From assembly GCF_009739905.1 (NCBI RefSeq), contig NZ_CP034279.1, positions 4,030,001 to 4,094,000 of the forward strand: DNA of 64,000 nucleotides. The letters run 5' to 3'. Both the position numbers and the translations under genes were made by a program. Each line of letters opens with the position of its first letter. Position 1 is the stretch's first letter. Shown piece after piece: positions 34,308 through 42,528 of this stretch. This DNA is from Streptomyces ficellus. GTDB taxonomy: Bacteria; Actinomycetota; Actinomycetes; Streptomycetales; Streptomycetaceae. Below the pieces are notes generated by a model that saw only the letters and a list, made by a program, of their open reading frames with translations, ran no database searches and was not told the origin of the DNA.

Positions 34308-34925
34308 TCAGGAAGCCACCACGCGCCTCTGGAGTTGTGTCAGTCCGCTCGTGGCTGTCGAGACGTCCGCGCTCAGCAGCCAGGGCTTGTGCCCCTCCGC
34401 GGAGCACTGGACCCACAGTCGCAGCTGCTTGCCGTCGTGCTCCGCTCTCCAGGTCTGCGTACTCGCGTACCAGGACGGTGCCAGTGTCGGTTCCAGGGCG
34501 AACCGCGTATGGCCGTGATGGAGCAGTGCGACGGGGGCGACCGCCCGCCCGAGCGCGTCCGCGCCGTCGACGCCGGGCCGGAAGCGGTAAGGGCCCCAGA
34601 TCACATCGGCCACCTGCTGCGCGGTCGGTCCCCCGCCGATCTGTGAACCGCTGCGCTCCTTGTCGTCCCGGATCCTCAGCGCCGCCTCGATCCGCATCAG
34701 CGGAGCCGGTCCCAGGAACTGCACCAGCAGCTCCGGGTACCCGCGAGAGTCGTCGAAACGCACTTCGACCTGTGGCGTCATCTCCTTGTGCCACCGGTCC
34801 CGTTCGATCTGCGCCACCGAGGCGGACGTCCGGTTCGCCTCTTTCGCCGTCTTGTAGGCCGCCATCGCTGCCACCCCGCTGAACAGCGCCGCCGCGGCGG
34901 CGATGCCGGTGTCTATCGTTCCCAC
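34308..34925 (-). CDS. hypothetical protein with N-terminal membrane helix
   Basis: The 205-residue protein begins MGTIDTGIAAAAALFSGVAA, an Ala-rich membrane anchor, then a short coiled segment (YKTAKEANRTSASVAQIERDRWHKEM) and a beta-rich C-terminal domain (TPQVEVRFDDSRGYPELLVQFLGPAPLMRIEAALRIRDD ...). No family recognised; the layout (anchor, coiled linker, globular domain) suggests a peripheral membrane protein. The start is GTG at 34925. Confidence 0.6.
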   Translation of the reverse strand: MGTIDTGIAAAAALFSGVAAMAAYKTAKEANRTSASVAQIERDRWHKEMTPQVEVRFDDSRGYPELLVQFLGPAPLMRIEAALRIRDDKERSGSQIGGGPTAQQVADVIWGPYRFRPGVDGADALGRAVAPVALLHHGHTRFALEPTLAPSWYASTQTWRAEHDGKQLRLWVQCSAEGHKPWLLSADVSTATSGLTQLQRRVVAS

Positions 34926-35097
34926 GCTGTCGCCCCCGTCGTGGCGGCTTTCGCGGAACTCCTGTGTTGCGTACGGGTCATGCGGCCATCCTGCCGCCTC
35001 ACCGGGTCAGGCCGCTGGGGGACGCACAGAACCCGGGACCGGCACGGGTGCGACCCGTCGGCAGGTGCGATGCGGCCCGGCCGCGGCGGGCCGGGTG

Positions 35098-35874
35098 TCA
35101 CCGCTCCGCCGCCCGCGTCACCATCACCTCGAAGCCGTCCATCAGCGCGCGCAGGCCGAAGGCGAAGTGGTCGAAGTCGGCCGAGAACGTGTCGTCGGCC
35201 AGGGCGGCCATGAGGGGGAAGTCGCCGCTGGCCATGGCGCGGTTCAGGAAGGGGACCTGGCGGCCCCAGAACTCCTCGTCGCTGACGCCCGTTTCCTTGA
35301 CCGCCTCGACCGTCTCGGCCTCCATGCGGGCGATGCCCGTGACGAAGCTCTGGACGGCGATGATCACGGACATGGTCTCGGGGTCGGTCAGGCCCATGCC
35401 CTTGAGGCCGGCCAGCGCGAGTTCCAGGCTGCGCAGGGCGCTCGGGCCGAGGACCGTGCGGGTCTGGTTGATCTTCAGCAGCCAGGGGTGGCGGCGGTAG
35501 AGGTCCAGCTGGGCGCGGGCCATGGCGTCGACGGTGGTGCGCCAGTCGGCGGAGGGGTCACCGGCGGCGGCGATGAGGGTTCCCTGGACGCGGTCGATCA
35601 TCAGGTCGAGCAGCTCCGCCTTGCCGGGGACGTAGCGGTACAGCGACATGGTGCCGGTGCCCAGTTCGGCCGAGAGCCGCCGCATCGAGACCGCGTCGAG
35701 CCCTTCCGCGTCGGCGACCTCGATGGCGGCGGTGGTGATCCGGTCGAGGGACAGCCCGCGTTTCGGGCCCCGGGAGGGGGGTTCGCCGGTGCCCCAGAGC
35801 AGTTCCAGGCTGCGGACGATGTCGCCGCTGCCGGTGGTCGCGGCCATCCCGCCGGACTTCCTGTCGCTGGTCAT
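35098..35874 (-). CDS. TetR family regulator of the adjacent ABC exporter
   Basis: The 258-residue protein has a TetR helix-turn-helix at about 45-90 (LSLDRITTAAIEVADAEGLDAVSMRRLSAELGTGTMSLYRYVPGKAELLDLMIDRV) and a large helical ligand-binding domain of the TetR_C_1 type found with tetracycline and daunorubicin-like exporters. MTSDRKSGG at 35874 is the start. It is divergent from drrA-like ABC genes; the direct repeats in the 88-bp gap are likely its sites, so it probably represses itself and the exporter until a drug binds. Confidence 0.87.
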   Translation of the reverse strand: MTSDRKSGGMAATTGSGDIVRSLELLWGTGEPPSRGPKRGLSLDRITTAAIEVADAEGLDAVSMRRLSAELGTGTMSLYRYVPGKAELLDLMIDRVQGTLIAAAGDPSADWRTTVDAMARAQLDLYRRHPWLLKINQTRTVLGPSALRSLELALAGLKGMGLTDPETMSVIIAVQSFVTGIARMEAETVEAVKETGVSDEEFWGRQVPFLNRAMASGDFPLMAALADDTFSADFDHFAFGLRALMDGFEVMVTRAAER

Positions 35875-35904
35875 GGCGTCAGCGTAAATCACCGGACCAA
35901 AACT

Positions 35905-35938
35905 GGGTACGGTGTACGCTCAATCGGGTACGGTGTAC
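35905..35938. promoter_or_regulatory. twin TetR sites, 21 bp apart
   Basis: GGGTACGGTGTAC occurs at 35905-35917 and 35926-35938. Each contains the palindrome GTAC-GGT-GTAC. The 21-bp period places two dimers on one face of the helix, between the divergent TetR and ABC genes. Confidence 0.7.
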
Positions 35939-35962
35939 TCAGTTTCGGCTTCGGGAGGGCGC

Positions 35963-37039
35963 ATGGCGGACGACTGGGCGGTACGGGCGGAAGGGCTGGA
36001 GAAGCGGTACGGGGAGCAGCGGGCTCTCGACGGGTTCGATCTCGCGGTGCGGCCGGGCACCGTCCACGGGCTGCTGGGCCCCAACGGGGCGGGCAAGACC
36101 ACCGCGGTGCGGGTCCTGGCCACGCTGCGCCGCTTCGACGGCGGCCGCGCCGAGGTCGCCGGGGTGGACGTGGCGCGCGAACCCCGCCGGGTGCGCGGCC
36201 TGATCGGGCTCACCGGGCAGTACGCGGCCGTGGACGAGGTGCTGACCGGACGCCAGAACCTGGAGATGTTCGGCCGCCTCTTCCACCTCGGCGGTCGCCG
36301 GGCCCGCTCCCGCGCCACCGAGCTGCTGGAGCGGTTCGGGCTCACCGAGGCGGCCGACAAGGGCGTCGACGGCTACAGCGGCGGCATGCGGCGCCGCCTG
36401 GACCTGGCCGCCTCGATGATCCTGGCGCCCCGGGTGCTGTTCCTCGACGAGCCCACGACCGGGCTCGACCCGCGCGGCCGCGGCGAGGTCTGGGACGCCG
36501 TACGGGCCCTCGTCGCGGGCGGCACCACCGTCCTGCTCACGACCCAGTACCTGGAGGAGGCCGACAAGCTCGCCTCGCGCGTCACCGTCATCGACCGGGG
36601 TCGCGCCATCGCCGACGACACCCCCGAGGCGCTGAAGGACCGCGTCGGCGGCGACCGCATCGAGGTCGTCGCCGCCGATCCGGCCGACCTGCCGCGCGTC
36701 GCCCGGACCGTGGCCCGGGTGTGCAACGGCGAGCCGCGCGTTGACGGGGCGGAGCGGCGCGTCCACGCGCCGGTCAGCGACCGGGTCGCGGCCCTCACCG
36801 AGGTCGTCAGGACCCTCCAGGACGAGGGCGTCCAGGTCGAGGACATCGGGCTGCGCAGGCCGAGCCTCGACGACGTGTTCCTCCGCCTGACCGGCCACGC
36901 GGCCGGTGACGGGAAGGCCGGTGACCGGAAACCTGGTGACGGGAAACCCGGTGACGCCGAGCCCGGTGACGTCAACGCCGGTGACGCCAACACCGCCCCC
37001 GGCAGCACCGCCGACGGCCGGGAAGAGGTGGCCGCATGA
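35963..37039 (+). CDS. DrrA-like ABC exporter ATP-binding protein
   Basis: The 358-residue ATPase has Walker A GPNGAGKTT (39-47), Q-loop GQYAAVDE, signature YSGGMRRRLDLA and Walker B LFLDEPTTGLD, followed by the daunorubicin-resistance C-terminal domain (DRVAALTEVVRTLQDEGVQVEDIGLRRPSLDDVFLRLTGH). It energises the permease encoded next, with which it overlaps (ATGA). After residue 313 comes an unusual hydrophilic tail with six GDxxx pentapeptides. GGGAGGG precedes the ATG. It probably exports a hydrophobic drug or natural product under TetR control. Confidence 0.9.
   Translation: MADDWAVRAEGLEKRYGEQRALDGFDLAVRPGTVHGLLGPNGAGKTTAVRVLATLRRFDGGRAEVAGVDVAREPRRVRGLIGLTGQYAAVDEVLTGRQNLEMFGRLFHLGGRRARSRATELLERFGLTEAADKGVDGYSGGMRRRLDLAASMILAPRVLFLDEPTTGLDPRGRGEVWDAVRALVAGGTTVLLTTQYLEEADKLASRVTVIDRGRAIADDTPEALKDRVGGDRIEVVAADPADLPRVARTVARVCNGEPRVDGAERRVHAPVSDRVAALTEVVRTLQDEGVQVEDIGLRRPSLDDVFLRLTGHAAGDGKAGDRKPGDGKPGDAEPGDVNAGDANTAPGSTADGREEVAA
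36905..36994. repeat. 15-bp coding repeats in the ABC ATPase tail
   Basis: Six consecutive 15-bp units each begin GGTGAC and encode GDGKA, GDRKP, GDGKP, GDAEP, GDVNA and GDANT. The tail lies beyond the conserved DrrA domain and looks like a low-complexity linker in expansion. Confidence 0.85.
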
Positions 37040-37893
37040 GCAGCACCACCAGCACCACCAGCACCACGGAGACCCTCCGGCCCCTCGCCGGGCGCGGACG
37101 CCTGTACTGGGCGCTCGCCGACTGCATGACCATCGTGCGCCGGCAACTCACGCACTACCAGCGCAAACCCGTCTACATCGCCTGGCAGCTCGGCTTCCCG
37201 ATCCTGTCGGTCCTGCTGTACGGGTACGTCTTCGGCGGCGCGATGAAGCCGCCGGGCGGCGGCGGGGCGGCCGACTACCGGGACTTCCTGATGCCGGGCA
37301 TGTTCGTGATGACGATGGCCTTCGGGTTCATCAACACCGCGACCGCCGTGGTCACCGACGCCAACAAGGGCGTCATCGACCGGTTCCGCTCAATGCCCAT
37401 GGCGCCGTCCGCCGTGGTCACCGGGCGCGGTGTCACCGACGCGGTCATCGCCGGCGCCGAACTGGCCATCCTGGCGGGCACGGCGTTCGTGATGGGCTGG
37501 CGCTCGGACGGGGGCTTCCTCGGCGCCTCGGCGGCCTTCGGGCTGTTGCTCCTGCTGCGCTACAGCCTGACGTGGATCGGCATCTGGCTCGGACTGCTGG
37601 TGCCGGACCCGGAGGCGGCCGGCGGGCTGTTCGTCGTCGCCTTCCCGCTCACCATGATCTCCAGCGTGTTCGTCCAGCCGGACACGATGCCCGGCTGGCT
37701 CGGCACGATCGCCGCCTGGAACCCGATCTCCTCCACGGCGGCGGCCACGCGTGAGCTGTTCGGCAACCCCGGTGCGGGCGGCGGCAGCTGGATCGAGCAG
37801 AACGCCGTCCTGATGGCGGTGGTGTGGCCGCTGGTCCTCACCGCTCTGTTCCTGCCGCTCGCGGTACGGCGCTTCCAGCGGCTGAGCCGCTGA
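37036..37893 (+). CDS. DrrB-like ABC exporter permease
   Basis: The 285-residue protein belongs to the ABC-2 membrane family with six helices: QLGFPILSVLLYGYVFGG, DFLMPGMFVMTMAFGF, a central GVIDRFRSMPMAPSAVVTGRGV motif (the DrrB/NodJ signature), then further helices and WNPISSTAAATRELFGNPG. It is the membrane half of the exporter with the preceding ATPase. The N-terminus is a Ser/Thr-rich low-complexity stretch (STTSTTSTTET). Confidence 0.88.
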   Translation: MSSTTSTTSTTETLRPLAGRGRLYWALADCMTIVRRQLTHYQRKPVYIAWQLGFPILSVLLYGYVFGGAMKPPGGGGAADYRDFLMPGMFVMTMAFGFINTATAVVTDANKGVIDRFRSMPMAPSAVVTGRGVTDAVIAGAELAILAGTAFVMGWRSDGGFLGASAAFGLLLLLRYSLTWIGIWLGLLVPDPEAAGGLFVVAFPLTMISSVFVQPDTMPGWLGTIAAWNPISSTAAATRELFGNPGAGGGSWIEQNAVLMAVVWPLVLTALFLPLAVRRFQRLSR

Positions 37894-37913
37894 CGGCAGG
37901 CCCCGGGAGTGGG

Positions 37914-37946
37914 GGGTGGGCCCGCGGAGGGGGCGCGGGCCCACCC
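37914..37946. terminator. bidirectional terminator after the ABC operon
   Basis: GGGTGGGCCCGCG and CGCGGGCCCACCC make a perfect 13-bp stem with a 7-nt loop, between the convergent ABC permease and DUF4360 genes. Confidence 0.8.
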
Positions 37947-37954
37947 GGTCCGGT

Positions 37955-38614
37955 TTACGCCGGGCACTCCTTCCAGGCCAGCCGGTAGACCGTCTTGATG
38001 TCTCCGTCCGTGGAGTCCATGGCGATGAAGCTGTTGGTCTTCTTCGGGTCCGATGTGCCCGCGCTGACCCGCAGCTCGGTGTTGATGTTGAAGTTCCGCT
38101 TCACCCCGCACGGGGCCCACACCAGCTGGCCCCAGTCGGTCTGGTCGGTCGCCTGCCAGTTGTTGTCGTACGGGCCCTTGAAGGGGTGGCTCTCCTGGGC
38201 CGTGTCGGGCGAGCCCTGGAAGTAGTACGACGCCTTCTGCACGGCGTGCGCGCCGTTCTCCAGCTTGGCGTAGCCGCGGTAGTCGGCGCTGGCGACGGCG
38301 TAGGTGAAGCCGCCCGGGACGTGCACGATCAGGCTGAGCTGGCAGTTCTTGCGGAAGTCGGTCGGTGAGGCGCCGACGCCCACCTGGGCGAGGTAGTCGC
38401 TGTACGTCACGGTGAAGGCGGTGTTGTCCAGGGCCACGGCGACGGCGGCCGTGCCCTGGGGGCAGCCCGAGCCGTTGACGGTCGCGACCTCGATCACGAT
38501 CTTGTCGGGCGGGGCGACGATGCCCGCCGAGGCGGGGGACGGGGCGAGGACGGTCGCCGCGACGGCCGTGGTGACGACGGCGCCGGTGAGCAGCCTTCTG
38601 GGTCTTGCGGACAT
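37955..38614 (-). CDS. secreted DUF4360 protein
   Basis: The 219-residue protein has a signal peptide (MSARPRRLLTGAVVTTAVAA, cleavage near ASA-GIV) and the DUF4360 body: VNGSGCPQGTAAVAVALDNTAFTVTYSDYLAQVG, FRKNCQLSLIVHVPGGFTYAVASADYRGYAKLENGAHAVQKASYYFQG. Four Cys residues probably form two disulfides. DUF4360 proteins are secreted by fungi and actinobacteria; the function is unknown. It is a single-gene unit. Confidence 0.85.
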   Translation of the reverse strand: MSARPRRLLTGAVVTTAVAATVLAPSPASAGIVAPPDKIVIEVATVNGSGCPQGTAAVAVALDNTAFTVTYSDYLAQVGVGASPTDFRKNCQLSLIVHVPGGFTYAVASADYRGYAKLENGAHAVQKASYYFQGSPDTAQESHPFKGPYDNNWQATDQTDWGQLVWAPCGVKRNFNINTELRVSAGTSDPKKTNSFIAMDSTDGDIKTVYRLAWKECPA

Positions 38615-38785
38615 GGGTCTCCGATCGGTTGCCGGTCGAAGTGGGGGGTCCAACCGTGGATGGTGGGTGCCTGCACACGGGCGCCACCAGCGGTGTGCAC
38701 ATGACAAGCACATCCGGGGGCGGTGCTTCCGGAGTGCTTCGGATCGTAGGGACCCTCGGCGGCCGCGGATAGAGCGGTTATCAGC

Positions 38786-38837
38786 CGCATGACGGAGGGC
38801 CCCGAACCGGTTCCGGTTCGGGGCCCTCCGTCATGCG
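38786..38837 (-). terminator. 25-bp perfect hairpin after serC
   Basis: A 25-bp arm (38786-38810, starting CGCATGACGGAGGGC) is followed by TT and its exact inverted copy (38813-38837). It ends 10 bases from the serC stop. This is unusually long and perfect for a terminator and is almost a continuous 52-bp palindrome. Confidence 0.8.
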
Positions 38838-38846
38838 CGAGCGTGC

Positions 38847-39965
38847 CTACAGCTTCTCGATCACGAAGTCGACGCACGCCGTCAGCGCCTCGACGTCCGC
38901 CGGGTCGACCGCCGGGAACATCGCGATCCGCAGCTGGTTGCGGCCCAGCTTGCGGTACGGCTCGGTGTCGACGATCCCGTTGGCGCGCAGCACCTTCGCG
39001 ACCGCCGCCGCGTCGATCTCGTCCGAGAAGTCGATCGTGCCGATGACCTGCGAACGCTTCGCCGGGTCGGTGACGAACGGTGTCGCGTACTTGGACTCCT
39101 CCGCCCAGCCGTACAGCGTGCGCGCCGAGGTCGCGGTGCGGCGCACCGACCAGTCCAGACCGCCCTGGCCGTTGATCCACTTCAGCTGCTCGTTGAGCAG
39201 GAAGAGCGTGGACAGCGCCGGGGTGTTGTACGTCTGGTTCTTCAGCGAGTTGTCGATCGCCGTCGGCAGCGAGAAGAACTCCGGGACGTGCCGGCCCGAG
39301 GCGTGGACGCGGGCGGCCCGCTCCAGCGCCGCCGGGGAGAACACACCGATCCACAGGCCGCCCTCGGAGGCGAACGACTTCTGCGGCGCGAAGTAGTAGA
39401 CGTCCGACTCGGCGACGTCGACCGGCAGGCCGCCCGCGCCGGAGGTGGCGTCCACCAGCACCAGCGCGCCCTCGTCGGCGCCCTGGACGCGCTTGACGGG
39501 CGCCGCGACACCGGTGGAGGTCTCGTTGTGCGTGAACGCGTACACGTCCACGCCCGCCTCCGCCACCGGCTCCGGGTGCGTGCCCGGGTCGGAGGCGATC
39601 ACGGTCGGGTCGGCCAGCCACGGCGCCAGCTTGGCCGCCTTGGCGAACTTGGAGGAGAACTCGCCGAAGGTCAGGTGCTGCGACTTGTTCTCGATCAGCC
39701 CGTGGGTCGCGATGTCCCAGAACGCGGTCGAGCCGCCGTTGCCGAGGATCACCTCGTAACCCTCGGGGAGGGAGAACAGATCGCGCACGCCCGCACGGAC
39801 CTCGCCGACCAGGTTCTTGACCGGGGCCTGGCGGTGGGACGTGCCGAGGAGTGAGGTGCCGGTGGCGGCCAGCGCGTCCAGCGCCTCCGTTCGCACCTTG
39901 GAGGGGCCCGCGCCGAAACGGCCGTCGGCGGGCTTGATGTCAGCGGGAATCCGGATCTCAGCCAC
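38847..39965 (-). CDS. serC: phosphoserine aminotransferase
   Basis: The 372-residue PLP enzyme makes 3-phosphoserine from 3-phosphohydroxypyruvate and glutamate in serine biosynthesis (and can act in pyridoxine synthesis). The PLP-binding Lys196 sits in YYFAPQKSFAS; GNGGSTAFWDIATHGL and the phosphate-contacting GTSHRQ and FGEFSSKF are visible. It is the actinobacterial-type SerC by length and sequence. It is transcribed alone, with a terminator hairpin on each side. Confidence 0.93.
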   Translation of the reverse strand: MAEIRIPADIKPADGRFGAGPSKVRTEALDALAATGTSLLGTSHRQAPVKNLVGEVRAGVRDLFSLPEGYEVILGNGGSTAFWDIATHGLIENKSQHLTFGEFSSKFAKAAKLAPWLADPTVIASDPGTHPEPVAEAGVDVYAFTHNETSTGVAAPVKRVQGADEGALVLVDATSGAGGLPVDVAESDVYYFAPQKSFASEGGLWIGVFSPAALERAARVHASGRHVPEFFSLPTAIDNSLKNQTYNTPALSTLFLLNEQLKWINGQGGLDWSVRRTATSARTLYGWAEESKYATPFVTDPAKRSQVIGTIDFSDEIDAAAVAKVLRANGIVDTEPYRKLGRNQLRIAMFPAVDPADVEALTACVDFVIEKL

Positions 39966-39984
39966 GTCCGGAGCCTAACCGCTC

Positions 39985-40011
39985 ACGGACACGGCCGAAG
40001 ACCGTGTCCGT
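39985..40011 (-). terminator. terminator of the conservon operon
   Basis: ACGGACACGG, a 7-nt loop and CCGTGTCCGT form a perfect 10-bp stem in the 92-bp gap between the last P450 gene and serC. It must precede the serC promoter. Confidence 0.65.
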
Positions 40012-40057
40012 CCGATGAGACACGAAATGGCAAGTTCAGCGGAGACGCGGACGCGGG

Positions 40058-41314
40058 TCAGCGGAGACGCGGACGCGGGAGGACGGGCAGCTCGAAGAGG
40101 TCGTTCTGCGTGACCACCGGCTTGTTGCGCAGCTCGGCGGCGGGCACCGCCAGGGCCAGGTCCGGGAACCGCTCGTACAGGGCGGGCAGCGCCACCCCCG
40201 CCTCCAGGCGGGACAGCGCCGCCCCCGGGCAGACGTGCGGCCCGTGGCCGAAGCTGATGTGCCGGTTGGGGGAGCGGGTGACGTCGAAGACGCCGGCCGT
40301 CGGGCCGTGCTGCTCCTCGTCCCGGCCGATCGCCCCGTACGACACGATCAGCGCCTCCCCCTCCGGCAGGACGCGGTCACCGACGGGCACGTCCTCGGTG
40401 GCGAACCGGATCAGGACGTGGGAGGTAGGGGTGGAGAAGCGCAGGGTCTCCTCCACCACCGCATCCCAGCCGACTTGGCCCGAGCGGACGAGGGCCAGCT
40501 GCCCGGGGTGGGCGGACAGGTTGACCACCGCGTTGACGATCAGCGAGATCGTGGTCTCGTGGCCCGCCGCCACCATCAGCTGGAGGGTGGAGACGATCTC
40601 CGCGTCGGTGAGGTGGTCGCCGTCCTCGGAGGCGGCGATCAGCGCGCTCGTCAGGTCGTCGCCCGGTTCGGCGCGGCGTACCGCCACCACCTTCGCCATC
40701 ATCTCCGCCAGCTCCCCGAGGGTCGCCACGACCTCCTCCGGCGGCGTCTGCGTGGAGAAGAACCTGTCGAACAGCACCTTCAGCCGCGGGTGGTCCGCAG
40801 GGTCGATGCCCATCAGGTCGCTGATGACGTACATGGGCAGCGGATACGCGAACGCCGCCTTGAGGTCCACCGTGCCGTCCGGGGACTCGGCCGCCAGGGC
40901 GGCCACGTCGTCCAGCAGGCGCTCGGTCAGGTCGGTGATCCGCCCGCGCATCAGCTCCACCCGGCGCGGGGTGAGCGCCTGGGCGACCAGCGCCCGCATC
41001 CGGCGGTGGTCCTCGCCGTCCACGGTCAGCATGGACCGGCCGGGGTTGGCCAGGCCGATCAGCGGCCAGTCCATCGGTATCTCACCGCGCCGCCAGGCGC
41101 CCCAGACGCCGATGTCCTTCACGAGCCGCTTGTCGGTGAGCAGCGCGCGCGCCTCCGCGTGCCGGGTGACCGCCCACACCGGGACCCCGCCCGGCAGGAC
41201 GACCCGGGCGAGCGGCCCGGCCGCGCGCAGCGCCGCGCTCTCGCCGTCCAGGTCGGTGACGAAGGGGTCCAGCGCGATGGGTTCTTCGACGGTCGGTCTT
41301 TCCACGGGGTTCAC
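40058..41314 (-). CDS. cytochrome P450 of the conservon (CYP154-like)
   Basis: The 418-residue P450 has all canonical motifs: I-helix AAGHETTISL, K-helix EETLR, and the heme loop FGHGPHVCPGA with the Cys ligand. The length and neighbours resemble CYP154 members found at the end of conservons. GTG at 41314 follows GGAGG at 6-nt spacing and overlaps the preceding P450 stop as GTGA. Substrate unknown. It needs ferredoxin and reductase supplied from elsewhere; none is encoded here. Confidence 0.9.
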   Translation of the reverse strand: MNPVERPTVEEPIALDPFVTDLDGESAALRAAGPLARVVLPGGVPVWAVTRHAEARALLTDKRLVKDIGVWGAWRRGEIPMDWPLIGLANPGRSMLTVDGEDHRRMRALVAQALTPRRVELMRGRITDLTERLLDDVAALAAESPDGTVDLKAAFAYPLPMYVISDLMGIDPADHPRLKVLFDRFFSTQTPPEEVVATLGELAEMMAKVVAVRRAEPGDDLTSALIAASEDGDHLTDAEIVSTLQLMVAAGHETTISLIVNAVVNLSAHPGQLALVRSGQVGWDAVVEETLRFSTPTSHVLIRFATEDVPVGDRVLPEGEALIVSYGAIGRDEEQHGPTAGVFDVTRSPNRHISFGHGPHVCPGAALSRLEAGVALPALYERFPDLALAVPAAELRNKPVVTQNDLFELPVLPRPRLR

Positions 41315-42528
41315 GGGGTGCCTCCGAGGGCGGGGGTCGGGGTGAAGGTCACGGGCAGGTCGGTCATCCCGCGCAGCCACGGCGACGGGCGCCGGGTGAG
41401 CGCCCCGGCCGGGACGGCCAGGTCCAGGTCGGGCAGCCGGTCCAGCAGCACCTCGATCCCCGTACGGGCGATGACCTCGGCGATCTCCTGCGCGGGGAAC
41501 GGGCAGCGGTGCTCGCCGTGCCCGAACGAGAAGTGGGCGCTGTTGCCGCCGGTGAGGGCCGCGTTGTCGATGTGGACCTGCGGATCGGCGTTGGCGGCGG
41601 CCAGGCCCAGCAGCAGCAGGTCGCCGGCCCTGATGTGCCGCCCGCCCAGGTGCGTGTCGCGCGACGCCCACCGGCCGGCCACGTTCTGGGTGGGGGTGTC
41701 GGCCCACAGCACCTCGTTCATCGCCTCGGCGACGGAGTGCCGGCCGCCGGACAGCGAGGCGGCGAACCGGTCGTCGGTGAGCATCAGGCGCAGCGAGTTG
41801 CCGATCCAGTCGGCCGTCGGCTGGTGCCCGGCCGCCATCATGACCATCAGGTCCTGCGCCATCTCCTCGACCGTGAACCCCGACGGGTCGGCCAGCATGC
41901 GCGAGGCGACGTCCTCACCCGGCTCGGCCCGCTTGGCGGCGAGCAGGCCGAACACCGACTCCGCCAGGTGCTGCTGGCCGGCCAGCGCCCGCTCACGGCC
42001 GTCGATCATGTCGTTGAGCGCGGTGACCAGGCCGGGCCCCTGCTCGTCGGGCACGCCGTAGATCTTCACCAGCACGCGGACCGGCAGCAGCATGGCGTAC
42101 TGGGCGATCAGCTCCGCCTCGCCCGCGCCGCAGAACGCGTCGACGAGCCCGTCCGCGTACTCCTCGGCGTACCGGCGCAGGGTGAAGGGGTCGACCGACT
42201 CCAGGGCGTCGGCGACCATCGCGGCGCGGCGGCGGTGGCGCTCGCCGACCGTGTAGAGGATGGAGGGCTGCTTGCGGCCGATCATCGGCAGCAGCGGCCA
42301 GTCGGCGGGGATGCGGTCCCACTGGTTCCACAGGTCGGAGTCGCGGCTGAACAGCACCGGGTCGCCGGTGACCTGGTGCAGCTCGCGGTAGTCGAGCACC
42401 AGCCAGGCCGGGACGTCCCCGTCCAGGAGGACCGGGGCGACGGCTCCGTGCTCGCGCCTCATCTCCCGGTACAGCTGGGCGGGTTCGGTCTGGAACCGGG
42501 TCCCGGACAGGGGTACGGGGGCGGTCAT
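41311..42528 (-). CDS. atypical cytochrome P450 of the conservon (CYP157-like, no ExxR)
   Basis: The 405-residue protein has a P450 fold and heme loop FGHGEHRCPFP, but two normally invariant features are changed. The I-helix reads AAGHQPTADW, without the acidic residue before Thr, and the K-helix reads NEVLWADTP, with Trp in place of the ExxR Arg. Loss of ExxR is known for the CYP157 family, whose members lie in conservons beside CYP154, so I assign it there. Its ATG overlaps the GTPase stop (ATGA). Whether it is catalytic or structural is unclear. Confidence 0.88.
   Translation of the reverse strand: MTAPVPLSGTRFQTEPAQLYREMRREHGAVAPVLLDGDVPAWLVLDYRELHQVTGDPVLFSRDSDLWNQWDRIPADWPLLPMIGRKQPSILYTVGERHRRRAAMVADALESVDPFTLRRYAEEYADGLVDAFCGAGEAELIAQYAMLLPVRVLVKIYGVPDEQGPGLVTALNDMIDGRERALAGQQHLAESVFGLLAAKRAEPGEDVASRMLADPSGFTVEEMAQDLMVMMAAGHQPTADWIGNSLRLMLTDDRFAASLSGGRHSVAEAMNEVLWADTPTQNVAGRWASRDTHLGGRHIRAGDLLLLGLAAANADPQVHIDNAALTGGNSAHFSFGHGEHRCPFPAQEIAEVIARTGIEVLLDRLPDLDLAVPAGALTRRPSPWLRGMTDLPVTFTPTPALGGTP

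Noticed and set aside
40058..42528. Natural-product biosynthetic cluster suggested by two P450s
   Set aside because: No core synthase is present; the overlapping cvnA-D genes show the P450s belong to a conservon.
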